From JAJYSO01 sp964495935 (GTDB lineage Bacteria > Bacteroidota > Bacteroidia > Flavobacteriales > Flavobacteriaceae): a stretch of DNA of 9,071 nucleotides. A program made the translations under genes and the position numbers. The notes beneath the pieces were generated by a model, which had not been told where the DNA came from, ran no database searches, and saw only the letters and a program-made list of their open reading frames with translations. The stretch covers positions 1 to 9,071 of the forward strand of contig CAZBXQ010000099.1 of the NCBI GenBank assembly GCA_964495935.1, written 5' to 3'. Shown piece after piece: positions 1 to 7,072 of the stretch. Position 1 is the stretch's first letter. The number at the start of each line of letters is the position of its first letter.

Positions 1-93
1 ATTTTTGATTTCAAATTTCAAAAGGCAAATTTCAATTTTTTTTCAACTCACTACTTCACCACTCACTTATTACTAAAAAACTTCTTTTTTCGA

Positions 94-111
94 GTTCAAG
101 TTCAAGTTCAA
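94..111. repeat. Hexanucleotide tandem repeat (GTTCAA)3
   Basis: Three perfect head-to-tail copies of GTTCAA lie in non-coding DNA. It is a short microsatellite-like tract with no visible function and could vary in copy number between strains. Confidence 0.7.
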
Positions 112-154
112 TTTCTCTCCCCACTCTCCACTAATCACTCCTTTCATTTTTTAA

Positions 155-194
155 CCGCAGAGTTCACAGAGTATCCGCGGAGTTCGCGGAGATT
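155..194. repeat. Degenerate tandem repeat, two 20-nt units built from 9-nt subunits
   Basis: Two adjacent 20-nt units (155-174 and 175-194) match at 15 of 20 positions. Within each, a 9-nt subunit repeats: CGCAGAGTT, CACAGAGTA, then CGCGGAGTT, CGCGGAGAT, giving an approximate consensus CRCRGAGTW. It is non-coding. Its GC-rich purine pattern stands out from the AT-rich surroundings and suggests a dispersed intergenic repeat family rather than a gene control site. Confidence 0.6.
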
Positions 195-391
195 ATTATA
201 AAACCACCATCCTCCCAATTAATGAGCCACAAGCCACGGATTACAAGCCCCAATTGATGCAGTCGGGGCTTTCAAAAGAATTAGTGCATAAAAAGGATGT
301 TTTATATGACTTTTTGAATGTCTCCCAACACTCCATGACGCAGGATCCTGCGGCTATTCTTTAAACAGACGTAATGAATTTTCTGTTACTC

Positions 392-2152
392 TTATTTAAT
401 TACCGTCTTATACGGTAATATCATTTCACTTCCTTTGTATTCTAAAAGCTTCTTTACATCTTGATAAACAGGGTATAAATCTGATCCCAAAGCTTCTTTG
501 ACAACGGTTTTTACATCAATTCCTAAACCGTATTTACGGAGTAACCGGGAGGGGTCGTATTTAAACCGGGGGAAGGATTGGGTTTGGTAATCTTCAATAC
601 CGGCCTGTTCAGCAGCATAACTTAACGCCTCTTTCAATCCGCCTAATTCATCAACGAGACCATTATGGAGAGCCTGCTCACCGGTCCAAACGCGCCCCTG
701 GGCGATTTGTTCGACGCTGTCGAGGGAAATTTGCCGCCCATCGGCGACCCGGGTTTTAAAAGTGTTGTAAATCTTTTTGATGCCTTCGGTAATAAAGGCC
801 GCCTGATTATCGCTCACCTCTTGAAACGGACTGTAGAAAATCGAGTTCTCATGAGTTTTTACTTGTTCGCTATTAATCCCATACTTATCGGTTAATCCCT
901 TAAAATTGGGGAGGAGCCCAAAAACTCCGATACTTCCGGTTATGGTTGTGGGTTCTGCAAATATATGATCGGCACCCGAAGCGATATAATATCCTCCGGA
1001 GGCGGCAACATCACCCATGGATACGATTACGGGTTTGACTTTTTTTGTAATTTCAATTTCTCGCCAAATGATTTCACTGGCCAGCGCACTCCCGCCAGGA
1101 GAATTAATTCTTAGAACAACGGCTTTGATATCGTCATCTTTACGGGCTTTTTCAATAGCCGGTACCATTTGATCCGGTGCAATGCGATTTACGGAGCCGT
1201 TATTGTCGTAAATCTGCCCTTGTGCATAGATCACGGCAATTTTATCCTTAGTTTTGGTCTTGTCAGAAGCTACACTTTCGGCATATTTAACGAGCCGTAC
1301 TTTTTTTAGATCTTTGTCCTTATCAATCCCGGTCAGGGTTTTTAAATCAGACTTGTATTCATCCCGGTATGCGATTTTGTCGATAATACCTTCCTGTAAG
1401 GCACCTTCGGCATTTCGAGCCAGTAATCCATTGGCAATGGAATCGATTTGCTCGGGAGGAAGGTTCCTGCTTTCGGCTATATCGGCAGCAAGATTATTCC
1501 ACATCGAGTTGAGATAAGAAGTGATTTGCTCCCGATTGGCAGGACTCATTTTGTTGTCAATAAAAGGCTCAACCGCACTTTTATATTTTCCGGCGCGGAA
1601 TACTTTAAACTGAACTCCTGTTTTATCTTCCAAATCTTTAAAATACAGTAATTCTGTGGCCAAACCTTTGAGATCCACACCACCTATAGGATTCAGGTAG
1701 AGGGTATCGGCTATGGAGCTGAGGTAATAATCGGCTTGTGAGTAATTTTCAGAATAGGCTACTACAAATTTTCCGGAAGATTTAAAGTCGGACAGAGCCT
1801 TCCGTAATGTTTTTAATTGTGTAATTCCGGCTTGCGTAGTGGGGGAGGACAGACTAATTCCCTCGATGTGATCGTCTTTAGTCGCTTTTTTTATAGCTCT
1901 GACGAGATCAAACAAACCGTCTTTGCTTTTTTGATTAAATAGGGGGAAATCGGAAAATTCTACTATACCTGCATTGTCCAATAAAGGATAATCCAAATGA
2001 AGCTCGAGTACTGTATGGTTGTCTATTTTTACCTCGTCAGTTGAAGAAAGCCCGGCCAATACACCGGCCATAACCATTAAAAGGATGATAAAAATAAAAA
2101 AGAATACAAAAATACCGACTACCGTCGATAAAACACGTTTAAGGAAATTCAT
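392..2152 (-). CDS. sppA: Signal peptide peptidase SppA, 67K type (S49 family)
   Basis: Membrane-anchored serine protease that degrades signal peptides left in the cytoplasmic membrane after export. The 586 residues are close to the size of the double-domain (67K) SppA. Residues about 7-33 form one strongly hydrophobic segment after a short basic N-terminus, so most of the protein should lie outside the cytoplasm. Two S49 domains follow. The first carries the GKYKSAVEPF motif (188-197), with K191 matching the general-base lysine of the E. coli enzyme (K209). The second carries SPGGSALAS (351-359) and GDVAASGGYYI (380-390), with S385 matching the nucleophile (S409 in E. coli). The TITGSIGVFG segment (403-412) is also conserved. 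The gene is last in the minus-strand run, 67 bases after rnz, and no promoter is obvious in that gap, so it may be co-transcribed. The protein appears complete. Confidence 0.95.
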   Translation of the reverse strand: MNFLKRVLSTVVGIFVFFFIFIILLMVMAGVLAGLSSTDEVKIDNHTVLELHLDYPLLDNAGIVEFSDFPLFNQKSKDGLFDLVRAIKKATKDDHIEGISLSSPTTQAGITQLKTLRKALSDFKSSGKFVVAYSENYSQADYYLSSIADTLYLNPIGGVDLKGLATELLYFKDLEDKTGVQFKVFRAGKYKSAVEPFIDNKMSPANREQITSYLNSMWNNLAADIAESRNLPPEQIDSIANGLLARNAEGALQEGIIDKIAYRDEYKSDLKTLTGIDKDKDLKKVRLVKYAESVASDKTKTKDKIAVIYAQGQIYDNNGSVNRIAPDQMVPAIEKARKDDDIKAVVLRINSPGGSALASEIIWREIEITKKVKPVIVSMGDVAASGGYYIASGADHIFAEPTTITGSIGVFGLLPNFKGLTDKYGINSEQVKTHENSIFYSPFQEVSDNQAAFITEGIKKIYNTFKTRVADGRQISLDSVEQIAQGRVWTGEQALHNGLVDELGGLKEALSYAAEQAGIEDYQTQSFPRFKYDPSRLLRKYGLGIDVKTVVKEALGSDLYPVYQDVKKLLEYKGSEMILPYKTVIK

Positions 2153-2219
2153 GGTTCTACTTGTTTTTTAAAGAAATAAAGTGGTGCCTAAATTAAGATA
2201 CTTTTAGAGTTGCAGACGA

Positions 2220-3125
2220 TTAAAACTCAAATTTTTTGCCATCTTCTGAAAGTTCGGTATTTGGAAAAATCTCGCAGGCCTCTTGTCGGAACCCTTTGAG
2301 CTCGGTATAACGCCCGGAATAATGTCCCAAAATGAGTTGGCTTACCTCGGCATTTTTAGCGATAGTGGCTGCTTGTTTAGCGGTTGAATGCTTGGTAAAG
2401 TCACATAAATCGGCATTATCTTCCTGAAAAGTGGATTCATGATATAAGGCTGTTACGTTTTTAATTTGTTTCACAAGATCCGGCTTAAACGCCGTATCAC
2501 TGCAAAAGGCGTAGCTCTTTGGGGCGGGTGGTGGAGCGGTCAGTTTCTCGTTTGGAATGATCTCCCCATGATCTAAAACGACGTCTTTCCCCTTTTTGAT
2601 GGCGGTATAAAAAGCGACATCTATATTGTATTTTTCTACTTCGTCAATTCGTAATTTTCGATCTCCCGGCTTTTCTTTAAATAAATAACCGTTGGTATAG
2701 ATTCGGTGGTCTAATGGAATGGTTTCGACGCTGACTTTCTCGTCTTCGTATATGATTTCTGAATCTGTACTTTCCAATTCATGGAAATAAAGGGGGTATG
2801 GCGTTCTGGATTCCGATAATTTGAGCTGCGTTAAAATGAGTTTTTTGATTCCTCGTGGACCGTGTATATGAAGTTCTTTTTCCCGGTGAAGCAGGCTCAT
2901 GGAGGCAATAAACCCTACAAGTCCATAGACGTGGTCGCCGTGAAGATGAGAGATAAAAATATGTTTGATTCTTTCGAAACTGAATTTGTAGCGGCGCAAT
3001 TGGCGTTGTGTCCCTTCTCCACAATCGATAAGAAAGTAGTGGTTTTTAATTTCCAAAACCTGAGCGGTGGTGTGGGCATTTGCCCGGGGAGTAGCCGAAT
3101 AGCAGCCTAAAATTGTTAATTTCAT
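2220..3125 (-). CDS. rnz: Ribonuclease Z (tRNA 3'-processing endonuclease)
   Basis: Cytoplasmic zinc-dependent endonuclease of the metallo-beta-lactamase fold that removes the 3' trailer from tRNA precursors. At 301 aa it has the normal length of the short (RNase Z-S) form. The N-terminus MKLTILGCYSATPR is the usual first strand of the family. The metal-binding signature HLHGDH lies at 60-65. Other expected ligands are visible: H140 in PLDHR, D210 in FCSD, and H268 in GHYSGRY, while H246 is in the conserved HST motif. Residues about 150-205 hold the flexible insert for tRNA binding, here with a PPPAP run at 198-202. It starts 15 bases after the stop of the STAS-like gene, which implies translation from one message. 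Confidence 0.96.
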   Translation of the reverse strand: MKLTILGCYSATPRANAHTTAQVLEIKNHYFLIDCGEGTQRQLRRYKFSFERIKHIFISHLHGDHVYGLVGFIASMSLLHREKELHIHGPRGIKKLILTQLKLSESRTPYPLYFHELESTDSEIIYEDEKVSVETIPLDHRIYTNGYLFKEKPGDRKLRIDEVEKYNIDVAFYTAIKKGKDVVLDHGEIIPNEKLTAPPPAPKSYAFCSDTAFKPDLVKQIKNVTALYHESTFQEDNADLCDFTKHSTAKQAATIAKNAEVSQLILGHYSGRYTELKGFRQEACEIFPNTELSEDGKKFEF

Positions 3126-3140
3126 TGTAAGGATGCCAAT

Positions 3141-3476
3141 TTAAAAGCCCAATTCTCGCTCCAGTTCTTCCATTTGTATGAAATCTTTGGCTTCCCGCAT
3201 GGTAGGCACTACCGCCAATTCATCGGGAATCTGATCAATGAGAATGGTGTCATTGACAATAACGAAAGATTTCTTCCGTTTACGGTGTCGATTCGATACT
3301 TTTAAAAAGCTCAGGAGCTCCTCAAGTTTTAATTGAGGGTATTTTTGGAGATCAATGACTACATTTTGATCTTTAAAATGTTTGTAGGCGATATTTTCCA
3401 AATAATTGGAAAAGCCTTTTACGGATGACTTGTCGTCTTCAATGACCCAAAAGTTCTCTTTTTTGTCAATTTTCAT
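3141..3476 (-). CDS. Small STAS-like protein paired with rnz
   Basis: A 111-aa soluble protein of the type found just upstream of rnz in flavobacteria; I recall that it is often mislabelled 'ribonuclease Z' because of that position. It has no metallo-beta-lactamase motif. The pattern is an N-terminal strand (FWVIEDD, 9-15), a helix, a hydrophobic strand (NVVIDL, 38-43), a basic helix region (NRHRKRKKS, 62-70), a second hydrophobic strand (FVIVND, 71-76) and an acidic C-terminal helix ending MEELERELGF. This alternation fits a STAS / anti-anti-sigma fold, but no phosphorylatable serine motif is recognisable. Biochemical function is unknown. A role with RNase Z, or in a partner-switching regulatory step, is inference from gene order and fold only. 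Confidence 0.8.
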   Translation of the reverse strand: MKIDKKENFWVIEDDKSSVKGFSNYLENIAYKHFKDQNVVIDLQKYPQLKLEELLSFLKVSNRHRKRKKSFVIVNDTILIDQIPDELAVVPTMREAKDFIQMEELERELGF

Positions 3477-3564
3477 GACTTGTTTTTTATCGATGCAAGA
3501 ATAATTTGTCTGGTTTTAAAGCCACCAACAGTGAAAGGCCACTTTCAAAGGGATAGCATTCCAA

Positions 3565-3572
3565 CAAAAATA
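3565..3572 (-). promoter_or_regulatory. Possible -7 element for the STAS-like/rnz/sppA genes
   Basis: Read on the minus strand this is TATTTTTG, an exact match to the Bacteroidota -7 consensus TAnnTTTG, about 90 bases upstream of the STAS-like start codon. No good TTTG -33 box is present at the expected spacing, and the DNA is AT-rich, so chance is a real alternative. The 184-base gap after the ferredoxin gene makes a fresh promoter plausible. Confidence 0.3.
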
Positions 3573-3605
3573 AGAAAATTAAATGTGAAGTCTTTGTCGC
3601 TTTTG

Positions 3606-3623
3606 TTTTTAGGCAGCTAAAAA
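3606..3623 (-). terminator. Weak AT-rich hairpin downstream of the ferredoxin gene
   Basis: The perfect 7-bp inverted repeat TTTTTAG/CTAAAAA has a 4-nt loop (GCAG) and lies 37 bases past the ferredoxin stop codon. The T-run is inside the stem and no separate U-tract follows, so it would be a weak, possibly bidirectional terminator at best. It is the only hairpin I see between the Fe-S operon and the STAS-like gene. Confidence 0.3.
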
Positions 3624-3660
3624 GTGCAATGGCCTCAAACGGGAAATAGGGGGCGAGTAT

Positions 3661-3987
3661 TTACGCATCTGGTGCCAAACGAACTTTTAACCCTTTGAGA
3701 TCGGGGGTCATCGGGATTTGGCAGCCTAATCGGCTGTTCTCTTGAACATGGTGGGCTTCATCCAGCATGATTTCTTCATCAAAAGATTTTTCGGGGAGGT
3801 TATGATTCGATTCTATATATACCTGGCAGGTGGCACATAGAGCCATTCCTCCGCAAGTTCCCAAAACCGGGAGGTCATAGGCTTTACAAATTTCCATTAA
3901 ACTCATTCCCATATCGGTAGGTGCATCGATTGCATGGGAGATCCCATCACGATCGATTATGGTAATACGAATGTCTTCTTCCGGCAT
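3661..3987 (-). CDS. [2Fe-2S] ferredoxin, adrenodoxin/ISC type
   Basis: Small soluble electron carrier of 108 aa. The cluster ligands follow the adrenodoxin-type pattern: C45, C51, C54 and C89 (C-x5-C-x2-C-x34-C), in TCGGMALCATC and LGCQIP. C34 lies outside the motif. The LGTCGG loop and the LGCQI segment near the end are diagnostic for vertebrate-type/ISC ferredoxins rather than plant-type ones. The gene starts only 10 bases after the reductase stop codon, so its natural electron donor is probably that flavoprotein. With mrp and the NifU-like gene upstream, the likely job is giving electrons to Fe-S cluster assembly or to a redox enzyme elsewhere; the final acceptor is not encoded here. Confidence 0.93.
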   Translation of the reverse strand: MPEEDIRITIIDRDGISHAIDAPTDMGMSLMEICKAYDLPVLGTCGGMALCATCQVYIESNHNLPEKSFDEEIMLDEAHHVQENSRLGCQIPMTPDLKGLKVRLAPDA

Positions 3988-3997
3988 AATTTGGACT

Positions 3998-5059
3998 TTA
4001 AATGGCTTCTACGACAGCTTTGGGAGCTTGTTTACGACTTCCGTCAAATCCGGTAATTCCACCTACTGTAGTATATTTTAAAACGTATTTTTTGTCGGGA
4101 AAAATCCGGTTATAAGCACTTTGGCACATCAGTGTCGCTTCGTGAAAACCACATAAAATCAGCTTTAATTTCCCCGGATAAGTATTGATGTCTCCAATGG
4201 CATATATGCCGGGGATATTGGTTTGATAATCTATAGTATGATCGACCTTGATTGCATTTTTTTCAATTTCCAGTCCCCAATCTGCCAGTGGACCTAATTT
4301 TGGAGAGAGCCCGAATAAGGGAATAAAATGATCGGCTTCAATGATGTATTCCTCGGGAATCTCATCTTTTGTGCGAACCCTTACAGATTCCAGTTTGCCA
4401 TTCCCGTTCAGTGCTTCTACTTCTCCGGGTGTAATGAGATTAATTTTACCGGCTTCTTTTAATTTTCGTACTTTTTCGACCGAATCCAAAGCCCCACGGA
4501 ATTCTCTCCGACGGTGAACCAAGGTGAGTTCGGATGCGATCTCGGCCAGTTCAATGCTCCAATCCAGAGCAGAATCTCCACCGCCGGCCAGAACCACTTT
4601 TTGATCCTGTAATTTTTCCGGATTTTTGATCATATAGGAAACTCCTTTTTCTTCGTATTCCCCAAGATTTAGGATGGTGGTAGGTTTTCGGGGTTCAAAA
4701 CTGCCCAATCCTCCGGCAATGGCGACAACTTTGGCACGGTGTCGGGTTCCTTTGTTGGTAGTAACTATAAAGCGATCGTCGTCTGTCTTTTCAAGGATTT
4801 CGGCCCGTTCCCCCAAGGTAAATCCGGGTTGGAAGGGTTTGATTTGTTCCATCAAGTTATCGGTCAGGCCTTGTGCCGATATTTCCGGGAACCCCGGAAT
4901 ATCATAAATCGGCTTTTTGGGGTATATCTCTGCTAATTGTCCACCGGGTTGTGCCAAAGCATCGATAATATGGCATCTTAATTTTAATAAACCAGCTTCA
5001 AAAACCGTAAACAACCCGGTTGGACCTGCACCGATTATAAGAATATCCGTCTCAATCAT
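3998..5059 (-). CDS. Ferredoxin-NADP+ reductase, thioredoxin-reductase-like (YumC type)
   Basis: FAD-dependent NAD(P)H oxidoreductase of 353 aa. The N-terminal FAD-binding motif is GAGPTG (10-15). A second dinucleotide fold for NADP(H) has GGGDSALD (159-166), and HRRREFR (182-188) supplies basic residues typical for the 2'-phosphate of NADPH. The C-terminal FAD motif GIYAIGD is at 284-290. There is no CxxC redox pair in the NADP domain, which separates it from thioredoxin reductase and fits the YumC-type ferredoxin reductases. The gene follows the NifU-like gene after 64 bases and precedes ferredoxin by 10, so NADPH to FAD to [2Fe-2S] ferredoxin is the simplest scheme. Automatic pipelines may call it only 'NAD(P)/FAD-dependent oxidoreductase'. 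Confidence 0.92.
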   Translation of the reverse strand: MIETDILIIGAGPTGLFTVFEAGLLKLRCHIIDALAQPGGQLAEIYPKKPIYDIPGFPEISAQGLTDNLMEQIKPFQPGFTLGERAEILEKTDDDRFIVTTNKGTRHRAKVVAIAGGLGSFEPRKPTTILNLGEYEEKGVSYMIKNPEKLQDQKVVLAGGGDSALDWSIELAEIASELTLVHRRREFRGALDSVEKVRKLKEAGKINLITPGEVEALNGNGKLESVRVRTKDEIPEEYIIEADHFIPLFGLSPKLGPLADWGLEIEKNAIKVDHTIDYQTNIPGIYAIGDINTYPGKLKLILCGFHEATLMCQSAYNRIFPDKKYVLKYTTVGGITGFDGSRKQAPKAVVEAI

Positions 5060-5096
5060 ATCGAACTACAATTCTTTAAATAGGAATGCAAATTTC

Positions 5097-5104
5097 CAAA
5101 ATTA
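5097..5104 (-). promoter_or_regulatory. Possible internal -7 element before the reductase gene
   Basis: On the minus strand this reads TAATTTTG, matching TAnnTTTG, about 38 bases ahead of the reductase ATG and inside the only sizeable gap of the Fe-S cluster. No convincing -33 TTTG is seen. If real, it would let the reductase/ferredoxin pair be expressed apart from mrp and the NifU-like gene. Confidence 0.3.
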
Positions 5105-5123
5105 AAAGGAAATAGAAAATGCT

Positions 5124-5378
5124 TTACACCTCGATGTTTACCACTTTCTCGATCTGCGGGGCGTGTTGCTTGATGGTGTGTTCCACCCCTGCTTTTAGAG
5201 TCATTTGATTAATGGAGCAGGTAACGCAATTTCCTTCGAGTTGGACTCTTACGATATTGTTGATATCATCCACTTCTAAAAGGGAGATATCACCTCCATC
5301 TTTTTGTAAATAGGGGCGAATTTCATTGAGTGCCTGAACCACCTTTTCTTGTAATTTTGGATTCTTGAATTCCATCAT
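5124..5378 (-). CDS. NifU C-terminal-domain Fe-S scaffold protein (Nfu-like)
   Basis: An 84-aa stand-alone Nfu domain that binds and passes on Fe-S clusters. The hallmark is G-N-C-V-T-C-S with C51 and C54, preceded by RPYLQKDGGD (21-30), the conserved segment of the family. The length matches single-domain Nfu proteins; there is no N-terminal IscU-like part. Two methionines open the frame (ATGATG). The first lies 3 bases from the mrp stop codon, so its ribosome site sits in the A-rich last codons of mrp (a KKK run), and the two proteins are very likely translationally coupled. Working together with Mrp is a strong inference from gene order and family knowledge. Confidence 0.94.
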   Translation of the reverse strand: MMEFKNPKLQEKVVQALNEIRPYLQKDGGDISLLEVDDINNIVRVQLEGNCVTCSINQMTLKAGVEHTIKQHAPQIEKVVNIEV

Positions 5379-5381
5379 CTT

Positions 5382-6527
5382 TTACTTTTTTTTGGATACC
5401 GCACTACAACCGGCCATTGTTGTAATCTGGATGGATTCGGTAGGCGGTAGGGTTTTATTTCGTCTTATGGTTTCGCGAACCACGTTTCGGGTGAGTTCAG
5501 TAAAGGCCTCACTCACCAAGGGATTATTTTGAAGTGCAGCCGGGTGCCCCACATCTCCGGATTCTCGAATGCTTTGCACCAATGGAATTTCACCCAAGAG
5601 TTCAATTCCCTCGTCTTCGGCAAAGAATTGAGCTCCTTTTTGACCAAAGATATAATATTTGTTCTCGGGAAGCTCCGCCGGTGTAAAATAAGCCATATTT
5701 TCTACAATACCCAGTACCGGCACACGAATACTTTTTTGGTTAAACATGGTCACGGCGCGTTTGGCATCGGCCAGTGCAACCTTTTGAGGAGTACTCACCA
5801 CAACCGCTCCGGTAATTGGCAGGGCTTGCATGATGGATAAATGAATGTCGCCGGTGCCCGGAGGGAGATCAACAACCAGGAAATCAAGCTCGCCCCAGGC
5901 GGCATCAAAAATCATTTGGTTTAAGGCTTTGGCCGCCATGGGACCCCGCCAAACCACGGCTTGCTCGGGTTCGGTAAAGAAGCCGATAGACAGGATCTTT
6001 ACTCCATAACTTTCTACGGGTTTCATCTTGTTTCTACCATCGACTTCAACGGTATAAGGGCGTTCACCTTCTACATCAAACATCGTAGTGGCCGAAGGAC
6101 CGTATATATCGGCATCTAATAATCCTACTTTCAATCCCATTTTTTGCAGACTGACGGCAATGTTTGCGGCAATTGTAGATTTTCCTACTCCTCCTTTTCC
6201 CGAAGCTACGGCTACAATGTTTTTGATACCCGGAATCGGTTTCCCTTTGATTTCGGCAAGATTATTCTTGTTTTTGGGGGCGTTGATGGTAATGTTGACT
6301 TTGACTTTGGTTTTTTCATAGACTTGATCGTGGATGGCTTTCATAATATCTACTTGAGCTCTCTTCTTCACGTGCATGGAAGGCTTTTTTAGCTCCAGAT
6401 CAACAATTACTTCGTCTCCGAATATGTTTACATTTTTAATGGCATTACTTTCTACCATACTTTGCCCTTCACCGGCAACAGTAATGGTATCCAGCGCATT
6501 CATGACATCTTTTTTCGTGAAATTCAT
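5382..6527 (-). CDS. mrp: Mrp/ApbC/NBP35-family Fe-S cluster carrier ATPase with N-terminal DUF59 domain
   Basis: A cytoplasmic MinD-like ATPase that delivers Fe-S clusters to apo-proteins. Of its 381 aa, residues about 5-85 form a DUF59 (MIP18-like) domain and the rest is the P-loop domain. The deviant Walker A motif GKGGVGKST is at 110-118 (signature lysine K111, P-loop lysine K116). DADIYGPS lies at 138-145 and DLPPGTGD at 220-227. The ENMAYFTP loop (276-283) sits where many Mrp/ApbC proteins carry a CPxC cluster-binding motif. The only cysteine in the protein is C374 near the C-terminus, so this Mrp has no CxxC. It is first in the run, with a promoter-like sequence upstream and the NifU-like gene 3 bases downstream. 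The start fits both the promoter and the domain boundary. Confidence 0.95.
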   Translation of the reverse strand: MNFTKKDVMNALDTITVAGEGQSMVESNAIKNVNIFGDEVIVDLELKKPSMHVKKRAQVDIMKAIHDQVYEKTKVKVNITINAPKNKNNLAEIKGKPIPGIKNIVAVASGKGGVGKSTIAANIAVSLQKMGLKVGLLDADIYGPSATTMFDVEGERPYTVEVDGRNKMKPVESYGVKILSIGFFTEPEQAVVWRGPMAAKALNQMIFDAAWGELDFLVVDLPPGTGDIHLSIMQALPITGAVVVSTPQKVALADAKRAVTMFNQKSIRVPVLGIVENMAYFTPAELPENKYYIFGQKGAQFFAEDEGIELLGEIPLVQSIRESGDVGHPAALQNNPLVSEAFTELTRNVVRETIRRNKTLPPTESIQITTMAGCSAVSKKK

Positions 6528-6569
6528 ATAGGAATTTGACTTTATGCTTAATTAGAATTATTCTAAAGA

Positions 6570-6600
6570 CAAAGATAAGGCATAACCCGATACTTAAAAA
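6570..6600 (-). promoter_or_regulatory. Likely promoter of the mrp operon
   Basis: On the minus strand the -7 box is TATCTTTG (6577 to 6570), an exact match to the Bacteroidota consensus TAnnTTTG. A T-rich box (TTTT, 6600 to 6597) lies 19 bases upstream as a weak -33 element. Transcription would begin near 6563, leaving a leader of about 36 bases before the mrp ATG. The surrounding 6540-6660 is markedly AT-rich. Confidence 0.5.
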
Positions 6601-6865
6601 CGATTGTATAGATTTATTTAGAATAATAATAAATAGGATATTTTAAAAAAAGCTATAAGATTATACGGTACTTGCGGATCTATTGCGATTTCCTTTAAGT
6701 GAAGGATGCAAATGCAGATAACTATTCTCCCGTTAAGTTTTGATAGGATTTCCCTATTGCTCTACTCAAAAACTTTTATTACCGGATTCAAAATCTCGGA
6801 ACTTACCAACACTTTCGTCCCCGGTTTGAGCGGTTTTCTTTCTTCTTCTCCAACGGGTAATTTAA
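6601..6865. other. Intergenic DNA between the mrp promoter and the hipB remnant
   Basis: I recognise no gene here. The first half is AT-rich. The second half should contain the promoter and N-terminal codons of the decayed hipB, but similarity cannot be followed upstream of the TAA at 6863-6865. The frame that would continue the HTH reads LLQRVI just before that stop, which is too short to assign. A 39-codon minus-strand frame without a start (6765-6881) is the only other open stretch. Confidence 0.5.
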
Positions 6866-7063
6866 AGATGGAGAAAATTGACTATGCAGCAAGTGGCGGG
6901 GCGAGCGGGTATAAGCCGAACTACTTTAACTTCAATTGAAAAAGGAGATACTTCTGTGGCCATAGGATCTTATTTTAATGTGTTACGAACTTTAGGTCTG
7001 GCAGAGGATGTTTTAAAGCTGGGAGCAGATGACGAATTCGGCCAAAAACTAAGAGACTTGTGA
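6866..7063 (+). pseudogene. hipB: HipB-like XRE-family antitoxin remnant, N-terminus lost
   Basis: The frame encodes RWRKLTMQQVAGRAGISRTT and continues through LTSIEKGD and SVAIGSYFNVLRTLGL to a stop after QKLRDL. This is the helix-turn-helix of the XRE/Cro antitoxins that pair with HipA toxins: 'MQQVAGRAGISRTTLTSIEKG' spans helices 2-4 and the DNA-reading helix. About 60 residues up to the natural C-terminus remain, out of an expected 90-100. An in-frame TAA (6863-6865) cuts it off from the N-terminal helix, and the first usable start is a TTG at 6878, which would lack helix 1. It lies immediately before a HipA remnant on the same strand, as in intact hipBA operons. A short translated product cannot be excluded, but I judge it non-functional. 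Confidence 0.75.
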
Positions 7064-7072
7064 CTTTTATAG

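Larger units (their letters stand above)
1..391. other. Gene-free, repeat-rich intergenic stretch
   Basis: No reading frame here looks like a protein on either strand. The left part is pyrimidine-rich low-complexity DNA: AAATTTCAA occurs at 13-21 and 27-35, and CACT/ACTC-rich stretches run through 45-70 and 118-145. The right part has near-repeats CCCAATTAATG (214-224) and CCCAATTGATG (249-259), a 7-bp stem AAGCCCC/GGGGCTT (245-251 with 265-271), a 14-bp perfect palindrome CGCAGGATCCTGCG (339-352), and a 6-bp stem AACAGA/TCTGTT (364-369 with 382-387) just past the sppA stop. None has a proper T-tract, so I do not call a firm terminator. It resembles the repeat-laden intergenic debris common in flavobacterial genomes. 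Confidence 0.6.

Noticed and set aside
245..271. Hairpin AAGCCCC/GGGGCTT as the sppA terminator
   Set aside because: It lies about 120 bases past the sppA stop, has a 13-nt loop and no T-tract on the minus strand.
339..352. 14-bp palindrome CGCAGGATCCTGCG as an operator
   Set aside because: A perfect palindrome, but it has no promoter or divergent gene nearby. As a hairpin its stem is only about 5 bp. Left as an unexplained sequence.
1..391. CRISPR array or other regular spaced repeats
   Set aside because: The repeats here are short, contiguous and degenerate, without constant repeats separated by unique spacers. No cas-like gene is in the window.
1254..1517. Plus-strand open frame of 87 codons inside sppA
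   Set aside because: It lies wholly opposite well-conserved SppA coding sequence and has the serine/arginine-rich look of an antisense shadow.
5529..5840. Plus-strand open frame of 103 codons inside mrp
   Set aside because: It is antisense to the conserved P-loop domain of Mrp, with no motif or leader of its own.
6706..6939. Plus-strand open frame of 77 codons overlapping the HipB remnant
   Set aside because: It uses a different frame from the recognisable HTH, has a low-complexity serine/glycine-rich composition and matches no family I know. It is probably a chance frame.
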